From: Cheiracanthium punctorium
Taxonomy: Eukaryota; Arthropoda; Arachnida; Araneae; Cheiracanthiidae
Assembly: GCA_038373885.1 (NCBI GenBank)
Contig: JAWZYV010019530.1
Coordinates: 457,127-521,126, forward strand
Length of the DNA stretch: 64,000 nucleotides
Reading direction: 5' to 3'
Positions 1-12,600 of the stretch are shown one piece after another. The translations under genes and the position numbers were made by a program. Position 1 is the stretch's first letter, and every line of letters starts with the position of its first letter. The notes below the pieces were generated by a model. It was not told the origin of the DNA, ran no database searches, and was given only the letters and a program-made list of their open reading frames with translations.

Positions 1-121
1 AAACGGACGGATAAAACATTGTCAGCTAAAAAACGACCTTAAACAAACTGCAGTTATTTTAGTGCACGCTGTACTTGAAATCGATGTTCAAGGTCGCATG
101 TGTACTAGTAGGTTTGAAAAT

Positions 122-385
122 TTACCAGCAAAAACTCTTGAAAATCACAAAAAATACGCTTAATCCAATAGCGACTGGTGCGGTAACAACAAGAGGCCAA
201 CTCTTGTTGTTACCGCACTTGCAACGGGAGACTTTCTTGGTACTGTGACCAACGTGACCGCAGTTGTGGATAGCATGATCATACCAAACAAATCTGAAAC
301 CTCGCGGTATTTCATATTTCCAAACACTTCCATAATAATACTTCTTCTCTCCGGTCAGTCCTTGTCTGCCAATTGGAAGAAACAT
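122..385 (-). CDS. Small ORF, possible tail-anchored 87-aa protein, unrecognised
   Basis: This ATG-to-TAA minus-strand frame encodes 87 residues in DNA more GC-rich than its surroundings. The first 60 residues are rich in aromatic and basic residues and carry a HNCGHVGH segment followed by CKCG, a spacing that could bind a metal. The last 25 residues are hydrophobic (LVVTAPVAIGLSVFFVIF) and could form a C-terminal membrane anchor. I do not recognise a family. The frame runs through a perfect hairpin at 178-218, so part of the sequence may have arisen by local inverted duplication. It may equally be a chance frame or a piece of a mobile element. Confidence 0.22.
   Translation of the reverse strand: MFLPIGRQGLTGEKKYYYGSVWKYEIPRGFRFVWYDHAIHNCGHVGHSTKKVSRCKCGNNKSWPLVVTAPVAIGLSVFFVIFKSFCW
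178..218. repeat. Perfect 18-bp inverted repeat, 5-nt loop
   Basis: Arms 178-195 and 201-218 are exact reverse complements around the loop GCCAA. The arm contains GGTAACAACAAGAG. It lies inside the small minus-strand ORF. Confidence 0.9.
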
Positions 386-832
386 AAGCGGTTACCAGCA
401 TATACTGAACTTGAAGGTGGATTGATAGTTATTGTCGTTGACAAAAGTTAGCCTCGGATATGACCAAATAATTAAAATTGAATTTGCTGCTGTTTGAAAA
501 GCAAATTTGTTGCGCTTTGACTTCCTAATTCAGCTTCAGCCTTCAATGCATAAATTAGTACAATTAGTGCAGGTTTACAGCACAGCGCTTTTATTTGCAT
601 GGGTTACATGTAAAAAAATCATTGTTCACATATTTATGGTATACTGCATTATGCTTTTCTTTGATTTCATATTACGTCATAACATCGCAAATCAAGCACA
701 ACTGTCCGCATCATTTTTTAACTAACTGGAAAAATGCATCCGTTTTTATTTTAAATATTTTAATATAAAAAATTCTACGTAGAAGAAAATCTTTCGTGGT
801 ACAATGTGAAATTCTTTTCAAGAAAAATAATG

Positions 833-863
<31 letters not shown>

Positions 864-3800
864 AGCAGCATTTAAGTATTCGTCGTAAAGATTACTGCTG
901 AAGTGACATTATTAATGTTTAATAATTTTATTACTAAATGATGTCATTGATGTACTGGTGTTTTCGAATTTAAGCATTTGAGCATTTTTTTATACGCACG
1001 GTATTCACATATTAAATAATTATAATACTAGTAAAATTAATATCAGAAAATGCACATATTTTGAAAAAAATCAAATTCAAGTTCACAGTTTTTCAAATGA
1101 TAGTTATTAAGTGTTTTGATTCCAATGAAAGGTTAACAGGAATTACAGTTCAAATGAGATATCCTCAGTACAAATTTTAGATTACTGAAAATGCCAATTT
1201 TTACCGCAAATAGTGTTTTTCAGTCTCCTGCCTTACAAAATTTTTTATGGGACTTGTAAATTCTAGAATATATAAAGAATTTTTATTTTATTTTATATAA
1301 TTTATTTATTTTTATTTATTTATTTATTTTTGGTGCAGCTGCAAGGGAAAGGGATGTCGGACAATAGATGGACAATAACAAAGGATGGACTGAAGTTTTC
1401 ATTTATGAATAAAAATTAGGTTTTGCCTCCAGAATTAAACTCTTTCGTGATTTTTCTTCTTTAAAAAAAATAAATAAACCAAATTTAGTCACTTTTTTCA
1501 AACGTAAACATATTGGTAAAATTAGTACTTCTGTTTCGCCCTTTTAAGCTTCTTTAATACCTTTTATTTAAAAAGTTAAAAATCTCTCTAGCGTTCCTGT
1601 GAAGTTATTTACTATTAAATTATATTATTTACCATGACGAGCAGTTCTTTGTAAATAAACATACTTCAAAATAATAATAATAATAATAATAATAATTAAT
1701 TAATAAATAAATAAATAAATAAAACAGCCTTTTTAATAAGATGTAAAGAAACTAAAAATTTGATTTTGATTTTTTTTTTAATTTGATCGCTTTCATATTT
1801 TTTTTTTTCAATCGTAAATATTTATATTTATTTTATGAGTGTAAAATTATATTATTAGTAAAACCAGTGAAGTTTGCTTATCTTTCTGTTGCTTCTATTT
1901 TCATATTACAAGCTGACACTAATTCACTGATTGCCTTGTTTCAGAATCAATTACAGCGTAGTGTTTATAGATTGCACGATTGATCATTTTATGATGAAAT
2001 ATATAAGAGTTTTGTGTAATTTAGCTTTCTCACTTCTCAGTGTGATTTCATTAGATATTGTAAATGCACCGAATTATACTTTTACAATTTTCTCTCTTAT
2101 CTCTTATCTCTTTCTGTGGAACTGCTCTCTCTCCTGTAGGTAATGCATCCACTACTTACACCTTCTTCCTTTCTCAATATCTATTATTTATTTCTATGCA
2201 GCAGTTTATTTTTTTTTTCTAGTGCATTAAAACATTAGTGTCTCTGATAGATAAATCTATAGAGTGTATGAATTTAGTTATACTAGTTGCTTGTTTAGAT
2301 TCCTGAATGTAAGTAGAATTCATCTCACAGTCCCACTTTTGCCACTGAAAAAATGCACTCAGTTATAATGAGATTACGAGACCCTATTTGATTATTATTT
2401 TATAATGTATTAATATTTATTGTGATTTCAGAAAATGATTTTCCATTTTTGTAATATGTTTACAATAAGCTTTTTTTAATACATTGTGTTAGCAAATTGT
2501 GTTTTAAGCTGCTTTACATGGATGCTTCATAAGTATTTATGCACTTTTCTGATTCATTAACTTATGCACTTTTCTGATTCATTAATTTATATTTTGTGTG
2601 TTATATCTGCCAAACATTATATTTCAGACTACATTAAAATAAATATTATAAGAAATTTAAAAGATTTCACCATGCTTTTGTTGATAACGCATTTGAAATT
2701 TGATACATCAATCTATGCTTTTCATGAAAATGGAAAATGCAGTTATGTGTCATAAACTGATAACTTAAAAGAAAACTCTAACAGAATAGCAGCCCTTTAA
2801 AAATCCATTTTCTGATTAATTAAAAGCAAAAATAAATCTAATTTATCCAAAATTTCAATATTTTGCTACTGTGAGCGACAATCATTACATTGCATTCAGC
2901 TAAAATCCTTTGTCCTAAACTGTCTACGACTGTTGACTTGTATTATGCAAATATAAACGAACTTACAGAAGAAGAAAAAATCTTAAATAATTTGAAACTT
3001 TGATGGACAAGCAAAATCATATTTTTTAGTCATCCATTGTTTCACAAATGATGATAATTTGAAAAAAAAAAAGAAATTCTTTGGCTATTATCATCGTTAA
3101 ATACTGATTTATTTTATGTTACAGAATTAGAAAATGTACTTTGTTTGAAATTCTCTTTAGAATTTTTGGCTTAGAAGAATTTTTTTCCTTTACGATTAAT
3201 AAATTATATGTGTTTCAAGTAATTCCTTTCATGTATTTAACTTTTATTGAAACATAAATTTTCTCAGTTATATACTACGTAATTCAATTAAATGCTTGTT
3301 TTTTTAAATACATTATTTTTATATACTTGAAGCTTTCAAATCACAACGATTAAAAACAAAATTTAAATACATGGAGTTTTACAAAAGATGGGCAAAACTT
3401 GAAGAAATGATTGTACACATCCAAACAATACTCTCAATCTTTATACGCCAATTTGTTCCTCATTTTTCAATGAACAATTTCCGTGATGTGTATTTCTTGG
3501 AAACGTAATATTTCCGTGAATTCTTCTTCCCGAAATCTGAAGAGGGGGGAGAAAATATTCGTTGAATCTGAAGAAATTTCTTCAATTAGTTGGAGAGAAA
3601 AAAGGCCGCTGCAAGGGAAGCGCGCGATATACCATTTATGTTTGCGAACTTTCGCCAATTCTTCCTTCGCCGTTGTACCTCGTTTATAGCATCTACTGGG
3701 CAGCGTTTTAAACACTTAATATAATCACATGTCATTAAAAGTGCTTTTGAAACTCTATTCTTTCTTTGTGTGCAGCATAATAAAGGAACCTTTGGGCGAA

Positions 3801-3999
3801 CTCCAACACATTTGCGTTTTAATACCGACAATGCATTCATTCTACGATGGAAGTTGTTCGTTTAGATGTGAACTGTCACCTCTTAAAGTTTAGGCCCATC
3901 TATTGTGAAACACCATGTACAGCGATAAATTTAGCTATAGACAATTTTTTTAAAGGGACTAATTCGGTACATTTAATTCTCTCTTAGCCTGTCCTCATA

Positions 4000-4222
4000 A
4001 ATAAAATAAATAAAATATTTGTATAAAAACACATATAAAAAGATACGTATAGCAAGATACGATTGTTTCGACTGAAAATTCCTTCAGTCTTCCTCAGTCA
4101 AAGCCCTTTGTCTCGGGCTTTGACTGAGGAAGACTGAACGAATTTTCACTATAAACGATCGTATCTTGCTATACGTATCATTTTATGTGTGTGTTTTTTA
4201 TACAAATATTTTTTTATTTTAT
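4000..4222. mobile_element. Fold-back MITE-like element
   Basis: Two arms of roughly 107 bp (about 4000-4106 and 4115-4222) are highly similar reverse complements around the 8-nt centre TTTGTCTC. Shared blocks include GATACGTATAGCAAGATACG and TTCAGTCTTCCTCAGTCAAA. The arms differ at several bases, so it is an older insertion. No coding capacity is seen, and target duplications were not identified. Confidence 0.75.
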
Positions 4223-5145
4223 CTTTCAGCACCAGTATTTTCCATATCCTCATAGAATTTATGAAAAATAATGTTGCTTTGAGATTAAACTAATAAAAAG
4301 ATTTAAACAAGATCTTTCACCATATAGGATTAAAAATATATTGATTAGAAATTTTTTTGTAGTGTTATGGATTCTTTATTGCGAATCGTTTTTAATATCA
4401 TAAATTAAACTGAAATTTGTGTACATATGCGTTAAATGAAATATATTTTAGGTACTAGGATTTAATCGTTGATTTATGCCTAATACTTAGAATTGCTGAG
4501 ATTCTGCAATCGCTTTATTTGGGAACAAAGAAGATAATTCTCAATCGCATATTTTATTTACTTTTTTTTCACTAAAACTTTCTGTTTAGTTGTAAATGCA
4601 TTGCATAAAAATGTAACCAAGTCTCTGGACTCTAGAAATATCATTGGAAGCACTTTCAACAACTTCGGTGCTTTCATTTAGAAATAAAGACGAATTTCCG
4701 TATCATCTTATGATTTTGAAACTGTGCAGCTTTAGAAAGTTACAAAAGATAATGCTACGCGTAATCAAGTCCTCGTTACAGCTGACTATAGCTTAAGGGA
4801 TGTCAGAAAACGTTGCCTTTGCCGTTTTATAACTTTCATAAGCTCATTGGCTTGTAGTTTAAACTAAAAAGTTATAAATTGCTGACTGAAGAATCAATTG
4901 AATCATTCAATTCATTACGATAAGTTATGAGCTACGCGGAACAAAATGTTTTGTTGAATGAACAATACATTCAATGATTCAACATAATAATTTGTTGATC
5001 CAAAAAAGCTGGTTAATTCAAGGTAATATTTTGAATTAAAATATTTGAATAAAATTAGCATCAACCAAGTTTTTGTTCAACTGAAAATTTATTTAAATTA
5101 AAAGAAAAAGTTCTTTTGTGAGAAGAAATCCTCAAACAAGTAACC

Positions 5146-5420
5146 CAGCACATGCAGGTGCACAGAACGTTAATAGACTTTGCGAGAACGTTAGTGAATG
5201 TTCTCTGGACGTTAATAGACGTACAGAGAACTTGTGTCTGCTGTTTGGGAAATCAATCAAAATGTTCGGTCAATCTGCGAACAAGTAACAGAAACAGCAC
5301 ACCAGCACACACAGGTTCTCTGAAGGTTAATAGAGTTTGAGAGAACATTAGTGAATGTTCTTCGAACGTTAATGGACGTACAGAGAACTTGCGTGTGCTG
5401 TCTGGGAAATAAATGAAATG
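5146..5420. repeat. Two tandem copies of a repeat whose ends are inverted repeats
   Basis: Copies begin at about 5146 and 5303 (period about 157 bp) and are clearly similar. Each contains GAACGTTAAT-type motifs several times. Within each copy the ends are inverted: CAGCACACACAGGTTCTCTG at 5303 faces a matching end near 5380-5400. This resembles a tandemly duplicated short fold-back element just upstream of the PMCA exon. Confidence 0.7.
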
Positions 5421-5545
5421 TTACCTGATATTTATTGTGTCAAATAATCATTAGCTGTATGCATTTTTTCTCTTGATTCTGCTTGTGACACGTTCTTAAC
5501 ACGTTAGTAACACTTTCTTTTTCCCCCTCATCCCTGCTTTTTCAG

Positions 5546-5752
5546 ATTCGTGTGGTGAGTGCGTTCCGCAGTGGGATGGACTCCCGCAAGAATTCGACCA
5601 CGGATGCTGGCGCCCTGGGCCGTTCGGCCAGCAAGCGCACCCCCCACATGCACCCCAATGCCGCCTCCGCTACCGCCTCTACAAGCGCAGACGTCATCAA
5701 GGATGCTGCCAACGACAAGAAAAACTCCGCTCACAACGAAACTCCCGTCTGA
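5546..5752 (+). CDS. Plasma-membrane calcium-transporting ATPase, C-terminal coding exon (partial gene)
   Basis: This is the last coding exon of a P-type ATPase that exports calcium across the plasma membrane. It is entered in frame from the acceptor TTTTTCAG at 5538-5545 and encodes 68 residues before TGA at 5750. The opening IRVVSAFRSG matches the second half of the PMCA calmodulin-binding helix (IRVV.AFRS). In vertebrate PMCA genes an exon boundary falls at the same point, where C-tail splice variants diverge. The rest is low-complexity, with a basophilic site (RKNS, residues 14-17), a GRSASKR segment and many Ala, Ser and Asn residues. It ends in NETPV, whose last four residues fit a class I PDZ ligand, as in vertebrate 'b' tails ending ETSL or ETSV. 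Pump domains lie upstream, outside the window. Family assignment rests on this short motif and the tail. Confidence 0.75.
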   Translation: MRVVSAFRSGMDSRKNSTTDAGALGRSASKRTPHMHPNAASATASTSADVIKDAANDKKNSAHNETPV

Positions 5753-8700
5753 AGAAATCGAAGAAACAGTCGTCGAATATCTTCTTCTCTTCTTTTTTGT
5801 TTTTTTGTTTCCTTGCGGATACGAGAAAAAAAAAAACACACTGTCGACAAGAAAAAAAAAAGACAAAGGGAAAAAAAACGACAAAAAAAACGCAAAAAAC
5901 CCTTTCATTCTTCTCTCTAATCTCTCGCTCTTCTCCTTCTTCTACTCTCTCTATCTCTAATATCTTCTCATTTCCAAGAAGAAAAAGACAGAGGAAAAAA
6001 GTAATGGTTCTCTTTCTTTCCTGGCTGTCTCCATTTCGTAGTAATTAATACCTAGGGTAAACAAGACTACTACGACGCGGCGAATATTTAAAATAAATAA
6101 ACCGTGTGCAGAAATAAAAAATACCGAAAATCATCCGGATCCGCAGCAGCACTTGTTGTGTGTTTTTATAATCCAGTAGAAGATATATAAAAGACCGAAA
6201 ACAGAAGAACTGTAGAAGATTACGTAAATAAATATTATACATATTAAAAAAAAAAGAGGCGGGAAAAAAGTGCTAGTTTTTCCCTACACATAGATTGCTC
6301 TTTAGTGTTTTAGATTGTGACTGCATTTCTTGGATGCTGCGACCGACAGTTCAACCACGTGTACATTTGTAAAGTGCTCAAATATTAATTAAATATTGGA
6401 AGAGAAAAAAAAAAGAAATATATATATATGAATATTAAAAACACAAGAGATATGAACCTCTTCAGAGATATTATACATACATATATATATATATAAATAT
6501 ATAAATAACATTTATATCAAAACAAAGTTGGTGAACTGTGATGATATCTGCAGACACCTCCAAGACTGGAATCTTTTGTTTTGTTTTGTTTTGTTTTCCG
6601 AACAGTTTAGAACACAGAACCTTTTTTCCTCGTGCGAAAACTTCAACTAAGAGTGCAACATACGGTGCCACTCGCGACGCATCGAGAATCTAACAACGAG
6701 TTTCAAAAAGAAAAATATATTAAAAAAAAACACACCACTCTTGAAAATAAAAGAAAAAAAAAAGTTATTGAACTCCATTGCCAAGTTCCTCTTCTTCGCT
6801 TTACGTTCTTCGGGCTCCAAACGGTTGAACACCGACCGAGGGGACGAAGAATGAAATGGAGACGACGTGCCCCTACTTTCCAGAGCCACCCCCCCAAAAA
6901 AATTGGGGGTGCGATGGAAGGTTGTGGTTGACTTCACCCCCCCCCCAACCCCACCCTCTCTCTCTTAGCCTATTATCACTGGGAAGCCGTCGTTGCAAAA
7001 TATTACTGTAAATACATTTTTTTTGCCGGCTGTCCCGGGGAATTTAGAGATATATTATACATATTGTACGACAACAACGATGTGGTTAGTTAAAGCAGTA
7101 AACCTTTTTCACACTAGTCCACTCGCGTTAGATAAAAAAATAAATAAATAAATAAAAAGGAGAAATAAATAGGTAAAATTAAGAAAAAAAAAATTTAAAA
7201 ACTTTCGATTCTCCTTTTTCGAAAGCGTTTTTCTAGCCATTTTCCAAGTTGGAAGTTCTTTTTTTAATTCTCGCTTCCGCGATTCGGGATTCGGTAGGCT
7301 CGCTTTTAGCGAACGCACTTCTTCGTTCATCGAAGTGGGAGGCATAAAAAAACGAAGAAGCCCCTTTGATCTGTTTAGCTGCGTGTGTGGTGCGGGCACC
7401 GTTCGACGATGTAGGTTATATTTTTCCATCAGAAACTGTCGATATTAGATAGGTGTTAACCAAATCATATTAGAATAAAACGAAAGAATTCTTTTTTAAT
7501 TGAACCTTTTTTTAAAAAAATTTTATTCAGGTGCGACATTAGAACAACACTTTCTTGTAGGATCCGAATCTTTGTCTTGGATACGGTTCTACTTTTAAGT
7601 TTTCAGCTCTTCATTGTAGCATCTGAATCTTTGTCTTGGACTCGTTTCTATTAAGTTTTCAGCTCTTCATTGTAGGATCCGAATTTTTGTCTTGGATTCG
7701 GTTCTATTTTTTAAGTTTTCAGCTCTTCATTGTTCACCCTTGCTTCCTAGAAGATTAGCAGCCATTGAAAGCAACTTGGCAACCTATTTATATATATATA
7801 TAAATATCAGTCGGTATTGCGGATCCATAGGGATGATCAACTTCATAATCATTGTTTTTTGGTAAAAAAAAAGTTCATCTAAGGAAGTAATTTTTCTCCC
7901 CAGTAAGTGTAAATAATCCATTTCTACTCGTACATTCAGAACTATTACAAAGTAAGTTGATCATTTTTTGACTTTTTTAGTCTACGAATTAGAAGCCAGC
8001 CTTCTAGACATCAAAGAGGCGGATGCGTTGTAAAACAGTTGTCTTCCCCCTTACTTTACGGTAATGTAAATGTTAAGTTTTCCAGTTTCGAGATACGTGC
8101 ATATTTTATGAGTGTCAGACAAATCAAAATCTTCAATTAAACTTGAACATCTTGCGAAAGATGCCAAATTTAAGCAAAAGGGACGGACATTTTATATGTG
8201 TATAAAAAAATAATAATAATAACATTTGCCTTAAGATTTATAAGATTAATGACATCTTATTTTGCAAAATCTCGAAAGGAGATGATCTTCAAATTTGAAA
8301 ATAAATTTTTGAAAAAAATTCGTACATCCTTTTAAAATAACATTTAAAAAAGTATCCTGAAAATTTTGAACCCAGTTTTATACCACAACTTACGTAATAT
8401 ATTTGTAATAGTAAAATTAATATGCAATTTTATCAAAATACTTTTTAGCTTTTGTAGCAGCGACGTAAATACTAAATAAATATATATGTAAGTATATATA
8501 TATATACCGTGTTAAATCGCAACCTTAATACATTTGTACGAAATCAAAAGTTAAATACGTTAAGTTAAAAAAAAACTGATTTAGACAGTATATTACCCCC
8601 CACATCCACGAGAATATTACATGAAAATGTAATATGTTACATGTCACACATAATCATTGTTGTTTGAGAGTGACTTCACTATAGGTAGGAAGAATTCAAA

Positions 8701-9620
8701 AAAGAAAGACATATCTGTCAGTGGCTTTGTGATTGGTTTAGTTAACTAGGGACTCGATCATTTCTCTAAATGTTGCCAAAACCTTAATAGTATGAATTCA
8801 ACTTTTTTTCAAAACTATGCAATGCAAAAGACAGCGGAAGTGAGACAATTGTGATATGCTAAGCTAAAACGCCTATGCAAAGACATTCGGTCGGGAACTG
8901 ATCTCTTCAGCCTGAAGGTTAGGGAACATCGCAGTTGTCACCAACACGGGGGATTCGGGAACACATCCCCCCCTCCCTTCTAATATTTTCTGAATCTACA
9001 GATAGTGATTTAAAAAAAAACAAGTTAGTGTCTTGCTTTCTTTAACCTGTTCCCTTTGTCGCATAGATAAGTCGCCAGGGATTCACGTTCATGTGTCCAT
9101 CGTTGCATATCGAAATGGATCTTTGATCGCTATTGCGCAACAGCTGGGCATGGGAAGACTCGGTCCGGGAAGCAAAGATTGGCGCAGAAGAGAGACTCTT
9201 GCGCACTTTTCGACACAGGCGACCAGAAACAGCATAGGGACAAATTTGATTGGTTGCCGAGTGCGTCACTTTTAAACACACCGGTTTATATGTTAATTAT
9301 ATCGTTAATGAGTGATATTAAAGCACCAGTTTCTTGTGGTATTGTTTATTTGTTAATGACAACCGTATATTACTTATTATACAAGTCATTATTATCGTTA
9401 AAACCATATTGGGTACTTGTGAGGTTTTGTTACGTCCCGTCTTGCTAGCCAATCGGAATCTTCGTTGCTGTTTCTAGTCGCTTTACATTACGACGATGGG
9501 AAGCGAACGGGTCAACTCTTCGCATCTGTGCCCAAATAGAGTAAGTGTTTTATAACTGATGCGTATGGCAAGATTCATCGGCCTTGCTTAATAAAGACTG
9601 GTAAAAGAAAGTGTCAGTCG
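5753..9620 (+). other. Probable PMCA 3' UTR with several poly(A) signals
   Basis: After the stop comes a long plus-strand non-coding stretch of runs of A and T, CT-rich tracts and no sustained frame. AATAAA hexamers occur at 6092, 6096, 7474 and 9590. The 9590 one follows a GC-richer block (about 9030-9580) and could be a distal site. Short frames here are low-complexity chance frames. The true 3' end cannot be set from sequence alone and may lie beyond 10.1 kb. Confidence 0.45.
7555..7733. repeat. Three tandem copies of a ~60-bp repeat
   Basis: Units begin at 7555, 7614 and 7670 (about 59, 56 and 64 bp). Each runs from TTGTAGGATCCGAATC-like through TTGTCTTGGA to AAGTTTTCAGCTCTTCA. They differ by small indels and substitutions and lie in the putative PMCA 3' UTR. 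Confidence 0.85.
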
Positions 9621-12600
9621 TTCGATGTCTCCCCCAATCCCCTGCAGTAATCAGCTGGTGGTGGCGCCTGTGAGGGACGTGATGAGGATTTGTAAGCTAT
9701 GTATCAGATCTAAAATACCGGGTACTTGAGAGCAAATTATGCATATTTAAATAAGTATATAAATATATATAATTATAAATATATCTATATATAATCCTTT
9801 AAGCGTCGTCTCCATGCATTCTCATTTCCTCCACGAGAAACTAGAACCCTGTGGAAAAAAAAAAAAAAAAACATTGAAAAAAAAACAAAAGAAAAATCAT
9901 TTTGGATGACGTCTTCTTCCGTTGCCACGGGACCATTCGACGCTCTTTGAGTTCCTTACTTTCTGCATATGGAATGGGCAAATATGATTTCATTTATTTC
10001 TGTTGTGTGTGTGTGTATGTCTCGATCTGCTTCCTTCCACTGGCGGCCCCATCACTTGTAAAATTGGCACTTCTTTTAGACGTTGCATACAATGACAGAC
10101 TGTACAGTGGTTATTTTTTCTATAGGTTATTTTACTGGTGAGACATTTGAGTACAAATATTTATCGACATTAAATGCTGGTAGTCTTTTTCTGTTTTTAT
10201 TTCGATGATACTTTGTCTATTTGCTTCCACAATGGCGGCTCTGTGAATGATAGATTTGGTTTTTTTTTTTGTTTTTTTTTGCTAAGCATTTTTAAGCATC
10301 TGATAAGCATCTGATAAGCAGAAGTGTTTTTCTTTTTAAGCTTGTTGAATTGTACTGTAACTTTTGTTTGAATATTTATGCCTGTAAACATGAATGTGAA
10401 TATTTTTTTAAGTTTTTGATTCGGTGCTGTTTTGATATCGGGATAATTAATATCTAATTTTTTCATCAGCTCCAGTAGTAAGGTAATATATTATTTTTTT
10501 AAAAATATGATACGATTGAAATTACTGACATGAAGAACACACAAAAATTTATACCACAGTAAAACTGTTACTTTTTTACATTATTTATAGTTAATGAAAA
10601 AATACGAACCTTAAACTAAATTACACATATTTTCCCTTAAAGTTATTTCAAATAACATGTATGACACAGTAAAAGTAAATTAGCTTACGTACATCATAAA
10701 TACGATCCATATTCCGGATGAAATAACCAATATAAAACATTTCATTTTCATCATAACATGCATAATTCTTTTATAAAATGATAAATAATGATTTCCATAC
10801 TTTCTTTTTGCAATCTTTTGATAAAGGTAGACAACTAAATAAATAAATAAATAAAGACTTGCCACGTACATTTTAAAAATGTGTAAATTGTAAGATACTT
10901 TTAGTTACTGTTGTTCACCAACATAAATAAGTAATAAGAGCCTTTAATTTCAAGACCATAATTTTTTGAAAGTTTATGTAATCTCAAATATTTAAACCTT
11001 AGAATAATTTGAAATCTAGTTTTGCATGTAAAAATACAACGTAGAAACTAAAATTTCGGAATTTTAGTTTTTAGTAAGTTTCCAAAACTAAACTCACATT
11101 TAATACATATAATAAAGAATTCATAGAAAGTACGATATGCGGTACAGAAAGAGAGAAAAAAACGTACGCAGGTATGTTGTACCTATAAAATATACTCATT
11201 ACGTGTTTCGGGTCCTACATTAGGATACCAGATCTCAAAATTTATAAATGTGTACTAAGCCTCTCATAAATGTCTACTAAGCTTAATGATGTATTAAGTC
11301 TTGAATTTCCGGGGAGGGGGGAACAGTTTATCTGCCTGTAAAGTCAGAAACATACTTCATTGTGCTTGATAAAGGACTTTAATTACGTCTTATGATTTAA
11401 ATATATATTTTTTAAACAATGAATAACAAAAAAGAAAGCAGAGAAATTAATTTATCCTACATGCGTGATATAAGCTTACACTTTTAATTATATCCTACAA
11501 ATAAATGGCTGCATGCAAAACTAAGGCTGAGATCTATTTCTTTGTAATTTTCACGCTTTTCTAGTTTATATTCGACAGAATTTTCAACCATTCTAATGGA
11601 AGTAATTTCAAAAACAGTTTATGCTTCTAAAAACTTTGTATAAAGTAATTGCGAAAAAGTGTAGCACCTTAAAATGAGCCGCCATTGTTGAAATTCTAGA
11701 ATCATACAAACTGTTTAGTAAAAATAAGTACATCTATACTTTTTTTTTCATCTAGTTATATCTTGTTCAATAGCTTAGTGGACGTCATAATTATCGTAAC
11801 AGCAAAAGAAATCCTTTGAAATGACGATTGAATGTCAAAACTGTCTTTTTTGAAAAAAGAAAAAAAAAAGAAAACCAATAATATTAGAAAATGAAAAGTG
11901 TCTATCATCTCCAAATAGATATTCACCGTCAACATTATTTTTTAAAACTTTTTTAATTTATCTCATATAGAAATGTATTTTTTTATTTTCTGCTAATAGT
12001 TAAATAAATTATCCTGAGTTCATCCAACTAGTTTTTACTTCTAAGCATAAATAAATGTGTGTAAACATTTATGCAAAATAATTTTTCATATTAAGCCTTG
12101 CCAATATATATATATATATCTATATATATATATGCATATGTATACATATAATTTTCATTATGTAACTGTACATTTGTCTCTGTGTGTTTGGTGGATAGCT
12201 AATATATCGATCACTGCCAGTTTTTCTATACATTTATCGATATATAAAATCCCTCCCAATTATGGTAAAAGTTTAATCATATAGGTGTTCATCATGAATT
12301 CTCCCCCACCCACCTACTTTACATGTGACGCGGCCTGTCTACTTATTTAAAGTGTACCTATCATAGTTTGTGCAACAAATATTTGAAGAATATTTTATTA
12401 TTAATTACCATAATAATATACGTAACCACTAACTATAGGTTAGTGCACGTTAAATAGTGAATTTTGTGAAAAACACATTATGATTCTAAAACATCTATGG
12501 CTAAAAATGTGGCTTTTAAAAATTAAAATTTTCTCGGAGTGGTGCTTTATTTGATAAATATAGTCTAGTGGTAAAACCTAACATAAGCTGTGTCAGATGT

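Larger units (their letters stand above)
1..5545 (+). other. Non-coding stretch, probably the last intron of the PMCA gene
   Basis: No exon other than the uncertain minus-strand ORF at 122-385 can be supported here. The sequence is AT-rich with simple repeats: poly-T at about 832-859, TTTA/TTTTA repeats at about 1273-1332, and AAT/AAAT repeats at about 1669-1724. A slightly GC-richer patch at 3480-3700 is open in several frames but shows no recognisable product. The stretch ends in a good polypyrimidine tract and AG acceptor at 5545. The intron assignment is inferred from the acceptor and the incomplete protein that follows. Confidence 0.5.

Noticed and set aside
5528..5908. 126-codon minus-strand frame opposite the PMCA exon
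   Set aside because: It is antisense to a supported coding exon and half of it is Phe/Lys low complexity.
5559..5960. 133-codon plus-strand frame overlapping the PMCA exon
   Set aside because: It lies in a different frame, runs into poly-Lys from the A-rich UTR, and the family match is in the frame ending at 5752.
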